DNA of 64,000 bases from Hyphomicrobiales bacterium. Its GTDB lineage: Bacteria; Pseudomonadota; Alphaproteobacteria; Rhizobiales; Beijerinckiaceae. The stretch is taken from NCBI GenBank assembly GCA_028869185.1, contig JAGWTA010000007.1, positions 1-64,000 of the forward strand, written 5' to 3'. The translations under genes were made by a program, and so were the position numbers. Below, piece by piece: positions 57,905 to 64,000 of this stretch (its first letter is position 1; each line of letters begins with the position of its first letter). Under the pieces are notes generated by a model. It saw only the letters and a list, made by a program, of their open reading frames with translations. It had not been told where the DNA came from and did no database searches.

Positions 57905-59254
57905 TTACTGGCGCAGCTTGGCGAGTTGCACGGTCTTCATGAACAGCGCGCTCATGGCTTCGGCGATGCCCTGCGAGGGGCTGACCTCGAAATAGAGGCC
58001 GGGCGAGGCGCAGGCCTGCGCGGCGGGCGCGATCTTGCTCGCCCAGGGCTGCACGGTGGAAACATACCAGGGGTTCGTCGGCAGCGGCAGGTAGGTCGTG
58101 TAGAGCAGCGCGATCTTCACGCCGCGCGCCTTGATCTCGTTGCAGCGCGCGACATTGATTTCTTCCTGGCAGCGGCCGCCGGACAGCGTGTTTTCGAGGC
58201 AGGCGCGGGGGTTCTGCGAATCGCCCATGCCGTCGGTCACGAAGAACAGGATCTTCTGCGGCTGCGCGGGGGACGAGCCGTCGCCGGGCGCAGGAATGAC
58301 GGCGTTGGCCTGCGGCAGAATGGCGTTGAAATCCGTCATCTGGTCGTTGTCGTAGCCCTGATAGGGAATGGTCATCAGGTCGACCTTGCCGGCGGCCTGC
58401 TTGACCTGCGCCAGATCGCTGGTCGGCGCGAGCAGCTGCGTGAACTTGCGCGTCTGCGCGTCCGCGCCGAACGTGTAGAGGCCGAAGCGATATTGCTGCG
58501 GGCTCGCGGCGGTTCTGGCGGCGGTGTCCATCAGGCTTTGCGTGGCCTGCTGCACCACGTCGATGCGCATTTTCACGCCGAGGCTTTTGGCGAGCGCATA
58601 ATAATCATTATTCGATCCCGTGATGTGGCAGGCGAACGCGCATTGGTCGGTCGTGTTGGCGACCATGCGGTTCACGCCGTCGGACGTCGCCGCCACGCCC
58701 ATCGAGGGCGTGTTGTCGAGCAGCATGTAGAAGTCGATGAACGGCGCCAGCGCATTGGCGGCCGTGGCCGAACCGCGCAGGTTGGCCGACGGCAGGCCGA
58801 ACAGGGAGCCGAATTGCGTCGGCGCGACGGCTTGATAATCGATGCGGGCGCTGAGCGTCTGGCCGGTCTTGTTGATCGTCACTGTCACGCCGCTGACGTC
58901 GAGGCCGGTGTTTTTGGCCAGCATGAGGAAGCGCGCCTTCGCGGAGGCGGCGCCGGTGTGGACGTTGCCCTGGTCGCCAGGGTCTTTGGGGTCGTCAACG
59001 CCCGTCGTCGCCGCCTTCATGGCGGACGAGGAAATGCCGACGGCGGCCAGCGATGCGGAATCGGCGGCGGCCTGCAATTCTGAGCGCTTGAGATTGTAGG
59101 CGGTGAAATTCACCGCAGCGCCGGCGGCGGCGATCAGCGGCACCGCCGAGAGCGCGAAAATGATTCCAATCGAGCCCGTACGGTCAGCGCGCAGACGCGC
59201 AACGCTGGCGACGGCGTTAAGAAAAAAAGATTTAGAGGTTATTTCTTTGCGCAT
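57905..59254 (-). CDS. TadG-like protein with VWA domain
   Basis: 449-residue protein. A TadE/G-type membrane helix (~26-48, TGSIGIIFALSAVPLIAAAG) precedes AAAVNFTAYNLKRSELQAAA, with a canonical linker region. The VWA MIDAS-like motif is FYMLLDNTPSMGVA (~residues 173-186) with a conserved Asp in FFVTDGMGD. Several Cys pairs (QCAFACH, ACLENTLSGGRCQEE) are present. It is the second TadG-like gene of the window and is shorter than the first because the large insert is absent. A perfect CtrA-type box precedes it. Confidence 0.88.
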   Translation of the reverse strand: MRKEITSKSFFLNAVASVARLRADRTGSIGIIFALSAVPLIAAAGAAVNFTAYNLKRSELQAAADSASLAAVGISSSAMKAATTGVDDPKDPGDQGNVHTGAASAKARFLMLAKNTGLDVSGVTVTINKTGQTLSARIDYQAVAPTQFGSLFGLPSANLRGSATAANALAPFIDFYMLLDNTPSMGVAATSDGVNRMVANTTDQCAFACHITGSNNDYYALAKSLGVKMRIDVVQQATQSLMDTAARTAASPQQYRFGLYTFGADAQTRKFTQLLAPTSDLAQVKQAAGKVDLMTIPYQGYDNDQMTDFNAILPQANAVIPAPGDGSSPAQPQKILFFVTDGMGDSQNPRACLENTLSGGRCQEEINVARCNEIKARGVKIALLYTTYLPLPTNPWYVSTVQPWASKIAPAAQACASPGLYFEVSPSQGIAEAMSALFMKTVQLAKLRQ

Positions 59255-59349
59255 CTGTATTGTCCCTTTGTGGGAAAACTTTGCGCAACCTGCCGCCTTA
59301 CCGCTTAATCAGGTCTTTATTCAATTCTTAAAACTTGATCTATTCATTA

Positions 59350-59364
59350 TTAATTCCGGCTTAA
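59350..59364. promoter_or_regulatory. Predicted CtrA-binding site
   Basis: Perfect TTAA-N7-TTAA (TTAATTCCGGCTTAA), 96-110 bp before the TadG-like start at 59254 and 120 bp before the divergent gene at 59484. CtrA controls pilus genes in Caulobacter. The surrounding 59255-59480 region is AT-rich. Confidence 0.55.
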
Positions 59365-59483
59365 TCGGCGGGTTTGACTAAAAAGCCGATTGAAATGGTT
59401 TCCGAAAAGTTGCCTCATCCTTTGCGCGCGCGTTAACCGGCGCGGTTCTTGACGGCGCCACAATAGGCCGCCATTGCTCGGCG

Positions 59484-60440
59484 ATGCGTTTCCCGCTCTT
59501 CCTGCTTTTGCTTGCGGCGCTGTTCGGGCCGCCGGCTGTCGCGCAAACGTCGTTTGGCCCGCCCGGCGCCGCCGTCTCGCCGCCGCCCCAGACCGCCCCG
59601 CAGGCGACGCTGTCGCTTTCGGCGACGCTTGCGCCCAATGATCGCGAGCCGGTGCGCGGCGGACTCAAATGGCGCATTTTCGAAGAACGGGCGCAGGCCG
59701 ACGGCTCCCATGCGCTGGTCTATCAGACCGAGGATGCGACGCCGCAGATCCAGATCGCGCAGGGCGCTTATATCGTCCACGCCGCATTCGGTCTGGCGGG
59801 CGCGGAAAAGCGCGTCAATGTCGCGGGGCCGGCGGTCAGCGAGCGGCTGACGTTGAACGCCGGCGCGCTCAAGGCGACCGGCATGCTGGGCGACACGCCC
59901 GCGCCGCCCAACCGTATCCAGATTGCGCTCTATGTCCCGCAGTCCGGAAATTCGGAAGCCAAGCTCGTTCTGGAAAAGGGCAGGCCGGGCGATGTCATCT
60001 GCCTGCCCGAAGGCGCCTATCATGTCGTCTCGACGCTGTTCGACACTGGCGCCAACACGCCGGGCGCAGCTGCGACCGCCACCAATTCCGTTGCGGCGGG
60101 CGACGTGCGCGTGCAGGCGGGCAAACTGACGGAAGTGACGCTGCGCCATCGCGCCGCCACCATGACGCTGAAGCTCGTCAATGCGCCGGGCGGCGAGGCG
60201 CTCGCCAACACAACCTTCTCCGTGCTGACGCCAGGCGGCGACGTCATTCGCGAACTGATCGGCGCCTTCCCCTCGCTCGTTCTGGCGGAAGGCGAATATG
60301 TCGCCATTGCGCGCCATGACGGCAAGACCTACCAGTCGGTCTTCAAGGTGCAGTCCACGATGGACCGCGACGTCGAGGTTCTGGCGCAGGACAAAAACGA
60401 CAAGCAGGGCGAAAAGCCAGCCGAACCACCAGCAGATTGA
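59484..60440 (+). CDS. Conserved exported hypothetical protein
   Basis: 318-residue protein with a signal peptide (~1-20, LFLLLLAALFGPPAVAQ) and a Pro-rich start. The body repeats a beta-sandwich-like pattern of ~90 residues: GLKWRIFEERAQADGSHALV and IYVPQSGNSEAKLVLE and VTLRHRAATMTLKLVNAPGG, ending with a Lys/Glu/Pro tail. Its repeats suggest two or three domains of a carboxypeptidase-regulatory-like fold. Proteins of this type are found in Rhizobiales without known function. It overlaps no other gene and is followed 7 bp later by the Lrp-like gene. Confidence 0.75.
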   Translation: MRFPLFLLLLAALFGPPAVAQTSFGPPGAAVSPPPQTAPQATLSLSATLAPNDREPVRGGLKWRIFEERAQADGSHALVYQTEDATPQIQIAQGAYIVHAAFGLAGAEKRVNVAGPAVSERLTLNAGALKATGMLGDTPAPPNRIQIALYVPQSGNSEAKLVLEKGRPGDVICLPEGAYHVVSTLFDTGANTPGAAATATNSVAAGDVRVQAGKLTEVTLRHRAATMTLKLVNAPGGEALANTTFSVLTPGGDVIRELIGAFPSLVLAEGEYVAIARHDGKTYQSVFKVQSTMDRDVEVLAQDKNDKQGEKPAEPPAD

Positions 60441-60447
60441 GGGCGCA

Positions 60448-60684
60448 ATGCAGACGTTCTTCGTGCAGATCAAATGCGCGCTTGGCCGCACCTATGAGGT
60501 CGCCAACGCGCTGGCGGAAGCCGAGATTGCCTCGGAAATCTATTCCATCGCCGGCGACTTCGACATTCTCGCAAAATTCTACGTCGACAAGGATGTCGAC
60601 ATCGGCCATTTCGTCGGCCAGAAAGTCCAGATCATTCCCGGCATCGTCGACACGCGCACCATCCTCACCTTCAAGGCGTTTTGA
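60448..60684 (+). CDS. Stand-alone Lrp/AsnC ligand-binding domain (RAM)
   Basis: 78-residue protein lacking a DNA-binding domain. The ferredoxin-like RAM fold is shown by TFFVQIKCALGRTYEVANAL, EIYSIAGDFDILAKFYV and IIPGIVDTRTILTFKAF, all conserved in family members. It may bind an amino acid and modulate another protein. GAGGG precedes ATG 60448. Its stop overlaps the hydrolase ATG. Confidence 0.88.
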   Translation: MQTFFVQIKCALGRTYEVANALAEAEIASEIYSIAGDFDILAKFYVDKDVDIGHFVGQKVQIIPGIVDTRTILTFKAF

Positions 60685-61607
60685 TGCGGGCGGCGGCCTT
60701 TCACCTCGTCGCCGACGATGGATCGCCGATCTTCACGCGCCGCTGGCCGGCCGAGACTCCGCGCGCGATCGTGCAGGTCGCCCATGGTCTGGCCGAACAC
60801 AGCGAGCGCTACGCGCCGCTGGCGACCACGCTCAATGCGCATGGCTTTTCCGTTTACGCCAACGATCATCGCGGCCATGGCGAAACAGCCAGACCCGACG
60901 ACATCGGTTATTTCGACGGCGTCGACGGCTGGAACAAATGCGTCGGCGATATGTGGTCGCTGCGCCAGCGCATCGGCGCCGATAACCCGCAATTGCCGGT
61001 CTTCCTGCTCGGCCATTCCATGGGTTCCTTCATGGCCCAGCAACTCATGGTCGACCATGGCGACGCCTATGCCGGCGTCGCGCTGTCGGGCTCCAATGGG
61101 CCGCCGCCGCTGATCGCCAAGGCGGGCCGCGCGATTGCGCGCATCGAGCGCTACCGGCTTGGCGGGCGGGGCAGGAGTCCGCTGCTGAAAGAGCTGATGT
61201 TCGGCGACTTCAACCGCAAGTTCGCGCCCAACCGCACGGACTTCGACTGGCTGTCGCGGGACGAAGCGGAAGTGGACAAATATATCGCCGATCCGCTGTG
61301 CGGTTTCGATTTCACGACGCAACTCGCCATCGATCTCCTCGACGCGCTCGGGCCATTGCTGTCGCCCGAGCGGCTGGCGCGCGCGCCCAGGGCGCTGCCG
61401 CTCTATCTGTTCAGCGGCGCGGAAGATCCCGTCGGCGCCAATTTCGACGGGCTTGTCGGCGCGTTGCGCAAGGCGGGCATGACCCATGTCGCCGTCAGGC
61501 GTTACCCCGGCGCGCGGCACGAAATGCTGAACGAGACCAATCGCGCCGAAGCGATTGCCGATCTCGTCGCCTGGCTGGATTCGACGCTCGCGGCCCGCGC
61601 GGTTTGA
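60684..61607 (+). CDS. Alpha/beta hydrolase, monoacylglycerol-lipase-like
   Basis: 307-residue hydrolase. HG in VAHGLAEHSERY, the nucleophile in LLGHSMGSFMAQ, Asp in SGAEDPVG and His in ARHEMLNE complete the triad of the lysophospholipase/monoacylglycerol-lipase group. HRGHGETA is also typical. There is no signal peptide, so the enzyme is cytoplasmic. ATG 60684 overlaps the preceding stop (TGATG). It probably hydrolyses medium-chain acylglycerols or related esters. Confidence 0.9.
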   Translation: MRAAAFHLVADDGSPIFTRRWPAETPRAIVQVAHGLAEHSERYAPLATTLNAHGFSVYANDHRGHGETARPDDIGYFDGVDGWNKCVGDMWSLRQRIGADNPQLPVFLLGHSMGSFMAQQLMVDHGDAYAGVALSGSNGPPPLIAKAGRAIARIERYRLGGRGRSPLLKELMFGDFNRKFAPNRTDFDWLSRDEAEVDKYIADPLCGFDFTTQLAIDLLDALGPLLSPERLARAPRALPLYLFSGAEDPVGANFDGLVGALRKAGMTHVAVRRYPGARHEMLNETNRAEAIADLVAWLDSTLAARAV

Positions 61608-61695
61608 TCGAAACCAAGGCGCTTCAGCGCGCGCAGCGTTAAAGCCATGCCGACATCCGGGCGGCCGTGCGGCGTCGCGCGGGACGGAGGCGAAG

Positions 61696-62070
61696 ATGAC
61701 GGGTTTCTGGCGCGGCGCAGCCGCAGGTCTGGTTCTGGCGGGTCTGCCGATTTCAGCTTTTGCCGGCGACGTGGCGCGCGGCAAGGACGTTTTTGCGCGC
61801 ACCTGCCAGAATTGCCATGCGACGGAAATCGGCGTGCACAAGATCGGCCCGACCTTGTGGAACATAGTCGGCCGTCAGCCCGCGAGCGCGCCGGATTATG
61901 CCTATTCGGCGGCGATGAAGGCCAACAAGGAGCCATGGACGCCTGCGGCGCTCGAATCCTATCTCGCCAATCCGCGCGAGGATCTGCATGGCGTGAAAAT
62001 GTATTTCAAGGGCCTGCCCGACGCGCGCGACCGGGCCGATGTCATCACCTATCTCGAAACGTTGAAATAG
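61696..62070 (+). CDS. Class I cytochrome c, monoheme
   Basis: 124-residue periplasmic cytochrome. A signal peptide (~1-23, LVLAGLPISAFAG) is followed by the heme motif CQNCH (C-x2-C-H) and the axial Met in GVKMYFKGL. The pattern IGPTLWNIVGRQ is typical of cytochrome c2/c550. GGAGG precedes ATG 61696. It may serve the GMC dehydrogenase at 56258 as electron acceptor, an inference from the missing cytochrome subunit there, or a general respiratory role. Confidence 0.92.
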   Translation: MTGFWRGAAAGLVLAGLPISAFAGDVARGKDVFARTCQNCHATEIGVHKIGPTLWNIVGRQPASAPDYAYSAAMKANKEPWTPAALESYLANPREDLHGVKMYFKGLPDARDRADVITYLETLK

Positions 62071-62133
62071 CGCCGGGACGGCTTGCGTTGTGGCGGGGCT
62101 TGCCCATGATGTGCCCATCATGGAGCAACTCAC

Positions 62134-62742
62134 GTGATTTTCTACGAACCGCACAAACGCGATAAAACCATTCTGCCGCACGACCCTTTCAAGGCGCTGA
62201 TCGTTCCGCGCCCGATCGGCTGGGTTTCCACCATCTCCAGGGAAGGCGCCGTCAATCTCGCGCCTTACTCGTTCTTCAACGGGGTCTGCGACAATCCGCC
62301 GATGATCGCCTTTGCTTCTGCAGGCGTGAAGGATTCTGTCGCCTTTGCGCAGGAGACGGGCGAATTCGTCTGGAACCTTGCGACCTGGGATCTGCGCCAC
62401 GCGATGAACGAGACATCGGCCACGTTGCCGCGCGGCGAAAACGAGTTCGTGCATGCGGGGCTTGAAATGGCGCCGAGCACGATAGTTAAACCGCCGCGCG
62501 TCGCCAAAAGCCCGTGCGCGATGGAATGCAAGGTGACGCAGATCGAGCATTTGAAAGACATGCATGGCGCGCCCGCGCCGTATATTCTGGTCATCGGCCA
62601 GATCGTCGGCGTGCATCTCGATCCGGCGTTCGTGAAGGACGGCTTCGTGCAAACCGCCGAAATGAAACCGCTCGCGCGCTGCGGCTATCTCGCCGATTAC
62701 GCGGTTGTGGATTCGCTGTTCCAGATGGAGCGGCCGGAATGA
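62134..62742 (+). CDS. Flavin reductase family protein
   Basis: 202-residue FMN-binding protein of the flavin-reductase-like group. PFKALIVPRPIGWVSTIS (FMN-phosphate region), NLAPYSFFNGVCDNPPMIAF and SATLPRGENEFVHAGL are characteristic. It may use NAD(P)H to reduce free flavin or act as an FMN oxidoreductase; no partner monooxygenase is adjacent. The start is GTG 62134 with GGAG ~8 nt upstream; no ATG fits. Confidence 0.88.
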   Translation: MIFYEPHKRDKTILPHDPFKALIVPRPIGWVSTISREGAVNLAPYSFFNGVCDNPPMIAFASAGVKDSVAFAQETGEFVWNLATWDLRHAMNETSATLPRGENEFVHAGLEMAPSTIVKPPRVAKSPCAMECKVTQIEHLKDMHGAPAPYILVIGQIVGVHLDPAFVKDGFVQTAEMKPLARCGYLADYAVVDSLFQMERPE

Positions 62743-62783
62743 CGCGAACCGGGCGCGCGCAACCAGCGCCGCGCCCGAGGCGT

Positions 62784-63395
62784 TTACAAACCGACGAGCT
62801 TGAGCGGCTTTGCGATCGCCTGACCAAGCGAACGGAACGTGTCGCCGACATTTTCGCCGATCGACGAGGCTTTGGCCGAGAGCGCCGCGAATGTCGCGTA
62901 ACGCAGGAAGCCCTCGTCCTGCGCGCGGCGCGCGTTGCTGCGATGCAGGGACGGGGCGAGCGTTGCGATGCGCGCGCTCTGTGGCTGCGCATGCGCCAGC
63001 GGACGGCGCGGCGGACGCACGAGCGCGATGTGGTCGACATGCGTTTTCGCCGCGATGGCGGCGGCGGCCTTCGGCGCGGCGACCGGCGCCGGCGGGGCGA
63101 CATAGGCGCCCGAGAACGAGGGCGCGTAAGTCAGGACGGGATAGGGCAGCGGATAGATCGAGGCGACCTTTTGCGCGGCGCCTGCGATCCGGTTGGCGAA
63201 TTTTCCGTCGTCGCCCGGGGCGGCGCTGATGTGATGCGGCGCGCTTGTTTCATCATCGCGCGCGCCATCATGCGCCTCGCCGCGCTGGCCAAGCGTCCAG
63301 CCGCCGGCGAGCGCCAGCATCAAAAGCGCGGCGATTGCGCGCGAGCCTGAAGGTTTTGCAAGGAAGGCCGTCCGGCCGGACACAGCAACAGACAT
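62784..63395 (-). CDS. Hypothetical single-helix membrane protein
   Basis: 203-residue product not recognised. One hydrophobic helix (~20-36, AIAALLMLALAGGWTLGQRG) is followed by a soluble region with His/Asp-rich start (EAHDGARDDETSAPHH), a Pro/Ala-rich part and an Arg-rich stretch (VRPPRRPLAHAQPQSARIAT), ending with a helix FRSLGQAIAKPLKL. ATG 63395 has GGGGGG 6-8 nt upstream and is preferred over upstream in-frame starts, which overlap another gene. It is convergent with the flavin reductase gene. Low complexity limits inference. Confidence 0.6.
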   Translation of the reverse strand: MSVAVSGRTAFLAKPSGSRAIAALLMLALAGGWTLGQRGEAHDGARDDETSAPHHISAAPGDDGKFANRIAGAAQKVASIYPLPYPVLTYAPSFSGAYVAPPAPVAAPKAAAAIAAKTHVDHIALVRPPRRPLAHAQPQSARIATLAPSLHRSNARRAQDEGFLRYATFAALSAKASSIGENVGDTFRSLGQAIAKPLKLVGL

Positions 63396-63474
63396 CGCAT
63401 CCCCCCCCATGATGCGACCGACTATCGGGCGGAATGCGGCCAAACTAAGTCGGCGCATCGCGCAATATGTCTGC

Positions 63475-63594
63475 TCATTCGCCGGCGATGCCGCCGCCGA
63501 AAACGGAAACGATGAACAGCATGAGGCCGACGGCGGCGAACAGCGCGAGAAGACCAACCAGAACAATGCGATCCTGCTTCTTCTCGCCGCTCAT
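63475..63594 (-). CDS. Small membrane protein
   Basis: 39-residue protein with an N-terminal polar stretch (MSGEKKQDR), one membrane helix (IVLVGLLALFAAVGLMLFIV) and a Gly-rich end (SVFGGGIAGE). AGGGA lies 9-12 nt before ATG 63594, and the start follows the CitE-like stop by 3 bp, so it is coupled to that gene. No family is recognised. The single helix and tight linkage argue for a real gene. Confidence 0.6.
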   Translation of the reverse strand: MSGEKKQDRIVLVGLLALFAAVGLMLFIVSVFGGGIAGE

Positions 63595-63597
63595 CGG

Positions 63598-64000
63598 TCA
63601 TTCCCTGGCGCGTGCGAGCAGTTTACGGGCTCGCTCCAGATGCGGCTTGTCGAGCATTTCGCCCTCGAGCGCAATCACACCCTTGTCTGGATTGTGTTCG
63701 AAGGCGGCCACGATGGCGCGCGCCCGCGCGATCTCGGCGGCCGGGGGCGTGAAGATGGCGTTGATGACGGGCACTTGCGCGGGGTGGATCGCCATCTTGC
63801 CCGTGAAGCCGTCGCGCCGCGCGGCGAGACATTCGACTTCGAAACCGGCTTCGTCGCGAAAGTTCGGATAGACCGTATCGAGCGGCTGCGCGCCGGCGGC
63901 GACAGCGGCAAAGAGCGCGAGATTGCGCGCGAGCTGATAGGGCGGGGCATGCGCGCCATCGGGCAGGCGGTTCGTTTCTGCGCCCAGATCGGCGGAGAGA
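63598..64000 (-). CDS. CitE/HpcH-HpaI-family CoA-ester lyase (5' end cut by window edge)
   Basis: Only the C-terminal ~134 residues are present, read on the minus strand and continuing past 64000. The fragment matches the TIM-barrel lyase family (L-malyl-CoA/citramalyl-CoA lyase, CitE): LSADLGAETNRLPDG (active-site loop), LDTVYPNFRDEAGFEVECLA, and FTGKMAIHPAQVPVINAIF, the conserved substrate region. The C-terminal helix is KPHLERARKLLARARE. The family cleaves acyl-CoA esters. The small membrane protein downstream is likely co-transcribed. Confidence 0.88.
   Translation of the reverse strand, partial: LSADLGAETNRLPDGAHAPPYQLARNLALFAAVAAGAQPLDTVYPNFRDEAGFEVECLAARRDGFTGKMAIHPAQVPVINAIFTPPAAEIARARAIVAAFEHNPDKGVIALEGEMLDKPHLERARKLLARARE

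Overview
The window is GC-rich chromosomal DNA of an alphaproteobacterium, most likely Hyphomicrobiales (Rhizobiales), perhaps the Beijerinckiaceae/Methylocystaceae side. The grounds are the codon use, a class-typical sdhCDAB operon, a DUF47-pit phosphate pair behind a Pho box, CtrA-type TTAA-N7-TTAA sites next to TadG-like genes, a ppiC/argJ/mutT neighbourhood and a REP-like palindrome of the type common in these genomes. The genus cannot be fixed from the sequence. No rRNA, tRNA, CRISPR array, phage or transposase gene was seen. Both ends cut genes: an OmpR-type regulator at the left and a CitE/HpcH-type lyase at the right.

Layout. 0-5 kb: truncated response regulator, a very short transcription unit, then two pirins and a YcaC-like hydrolase divergent from a LysR regulator, an arrangement like E. 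coli yhaK/yhaJ. 5-14 kb: a signalling island with a soluble hybrid histidine kinase, an IHF/HU-like protein, a single-domain receiver, an XRE-type regulator, an orphan periplasmic solute-binding protein, a membrane histidine kinase with a degenerate ATP site and an EAL phosphodiesterase. A 14-bp palindrome recurs between these genes. 14-25 kb: the most unusual part. A FadL porin and a small membrane protein are followed by a promoter/operator and a tight run encoding an SCP2 protein, an RND adaptor, an RND pump with a ~330-residue repeat- and His-rich C-terminal tail, three exported low-complexity proteins (two resembling sulfur-globule proteins), a TPR protein and a Met-rich coiled-coil membrane protein. 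25-30 kb: phosphate uptake, then an EnvZ/OmpR-like pair divergent from a Spy/CpxP-like protein. 30-36 kb: FAD amine-oxidase-like protein with an ABC exporter, and a TolQ/MotA-like channel with two uncharacterised membrane partners.

36-47 kb is mostly housekeeping: PpiC, a TadG-like protein, ArgJ, QueE-QueD, lipoprotein, MutT, GNAT and succinate dehydrogenase with an I78-inhibitor-like gene between sdhA and sdhB. 47-52 kb holds exported hydrolases (esterase, SNase-like protein, M48 lipoprotein) and a more AT-rich L-2-amino-thiazoline-4-carboxylate hydrolase beside a 145-bp nested inverted repeat. 52-64 kb: ThrS, a ribbon-helix-helix protein, glyoxalase I, a Tat-exported two-subunit GMC dehydrogenase with a predicted 3Fe-4S motif, a second TadG-like protein behind a perfect CtrA-type box, small metabolic genes, a cytochrome c, a flavin reductase, and small membrane proteins.

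The best candidate for an undescribed system is 14.4-25.2 kb. It looks like an envelope system moving a hydrophobic or metal-containing cargo (FadL, SCP2, RND) together with Gly/Tyr/Trp/Pro-rich exported proteins that may form a matrix or shell. That function is inferred from gene content and order only.
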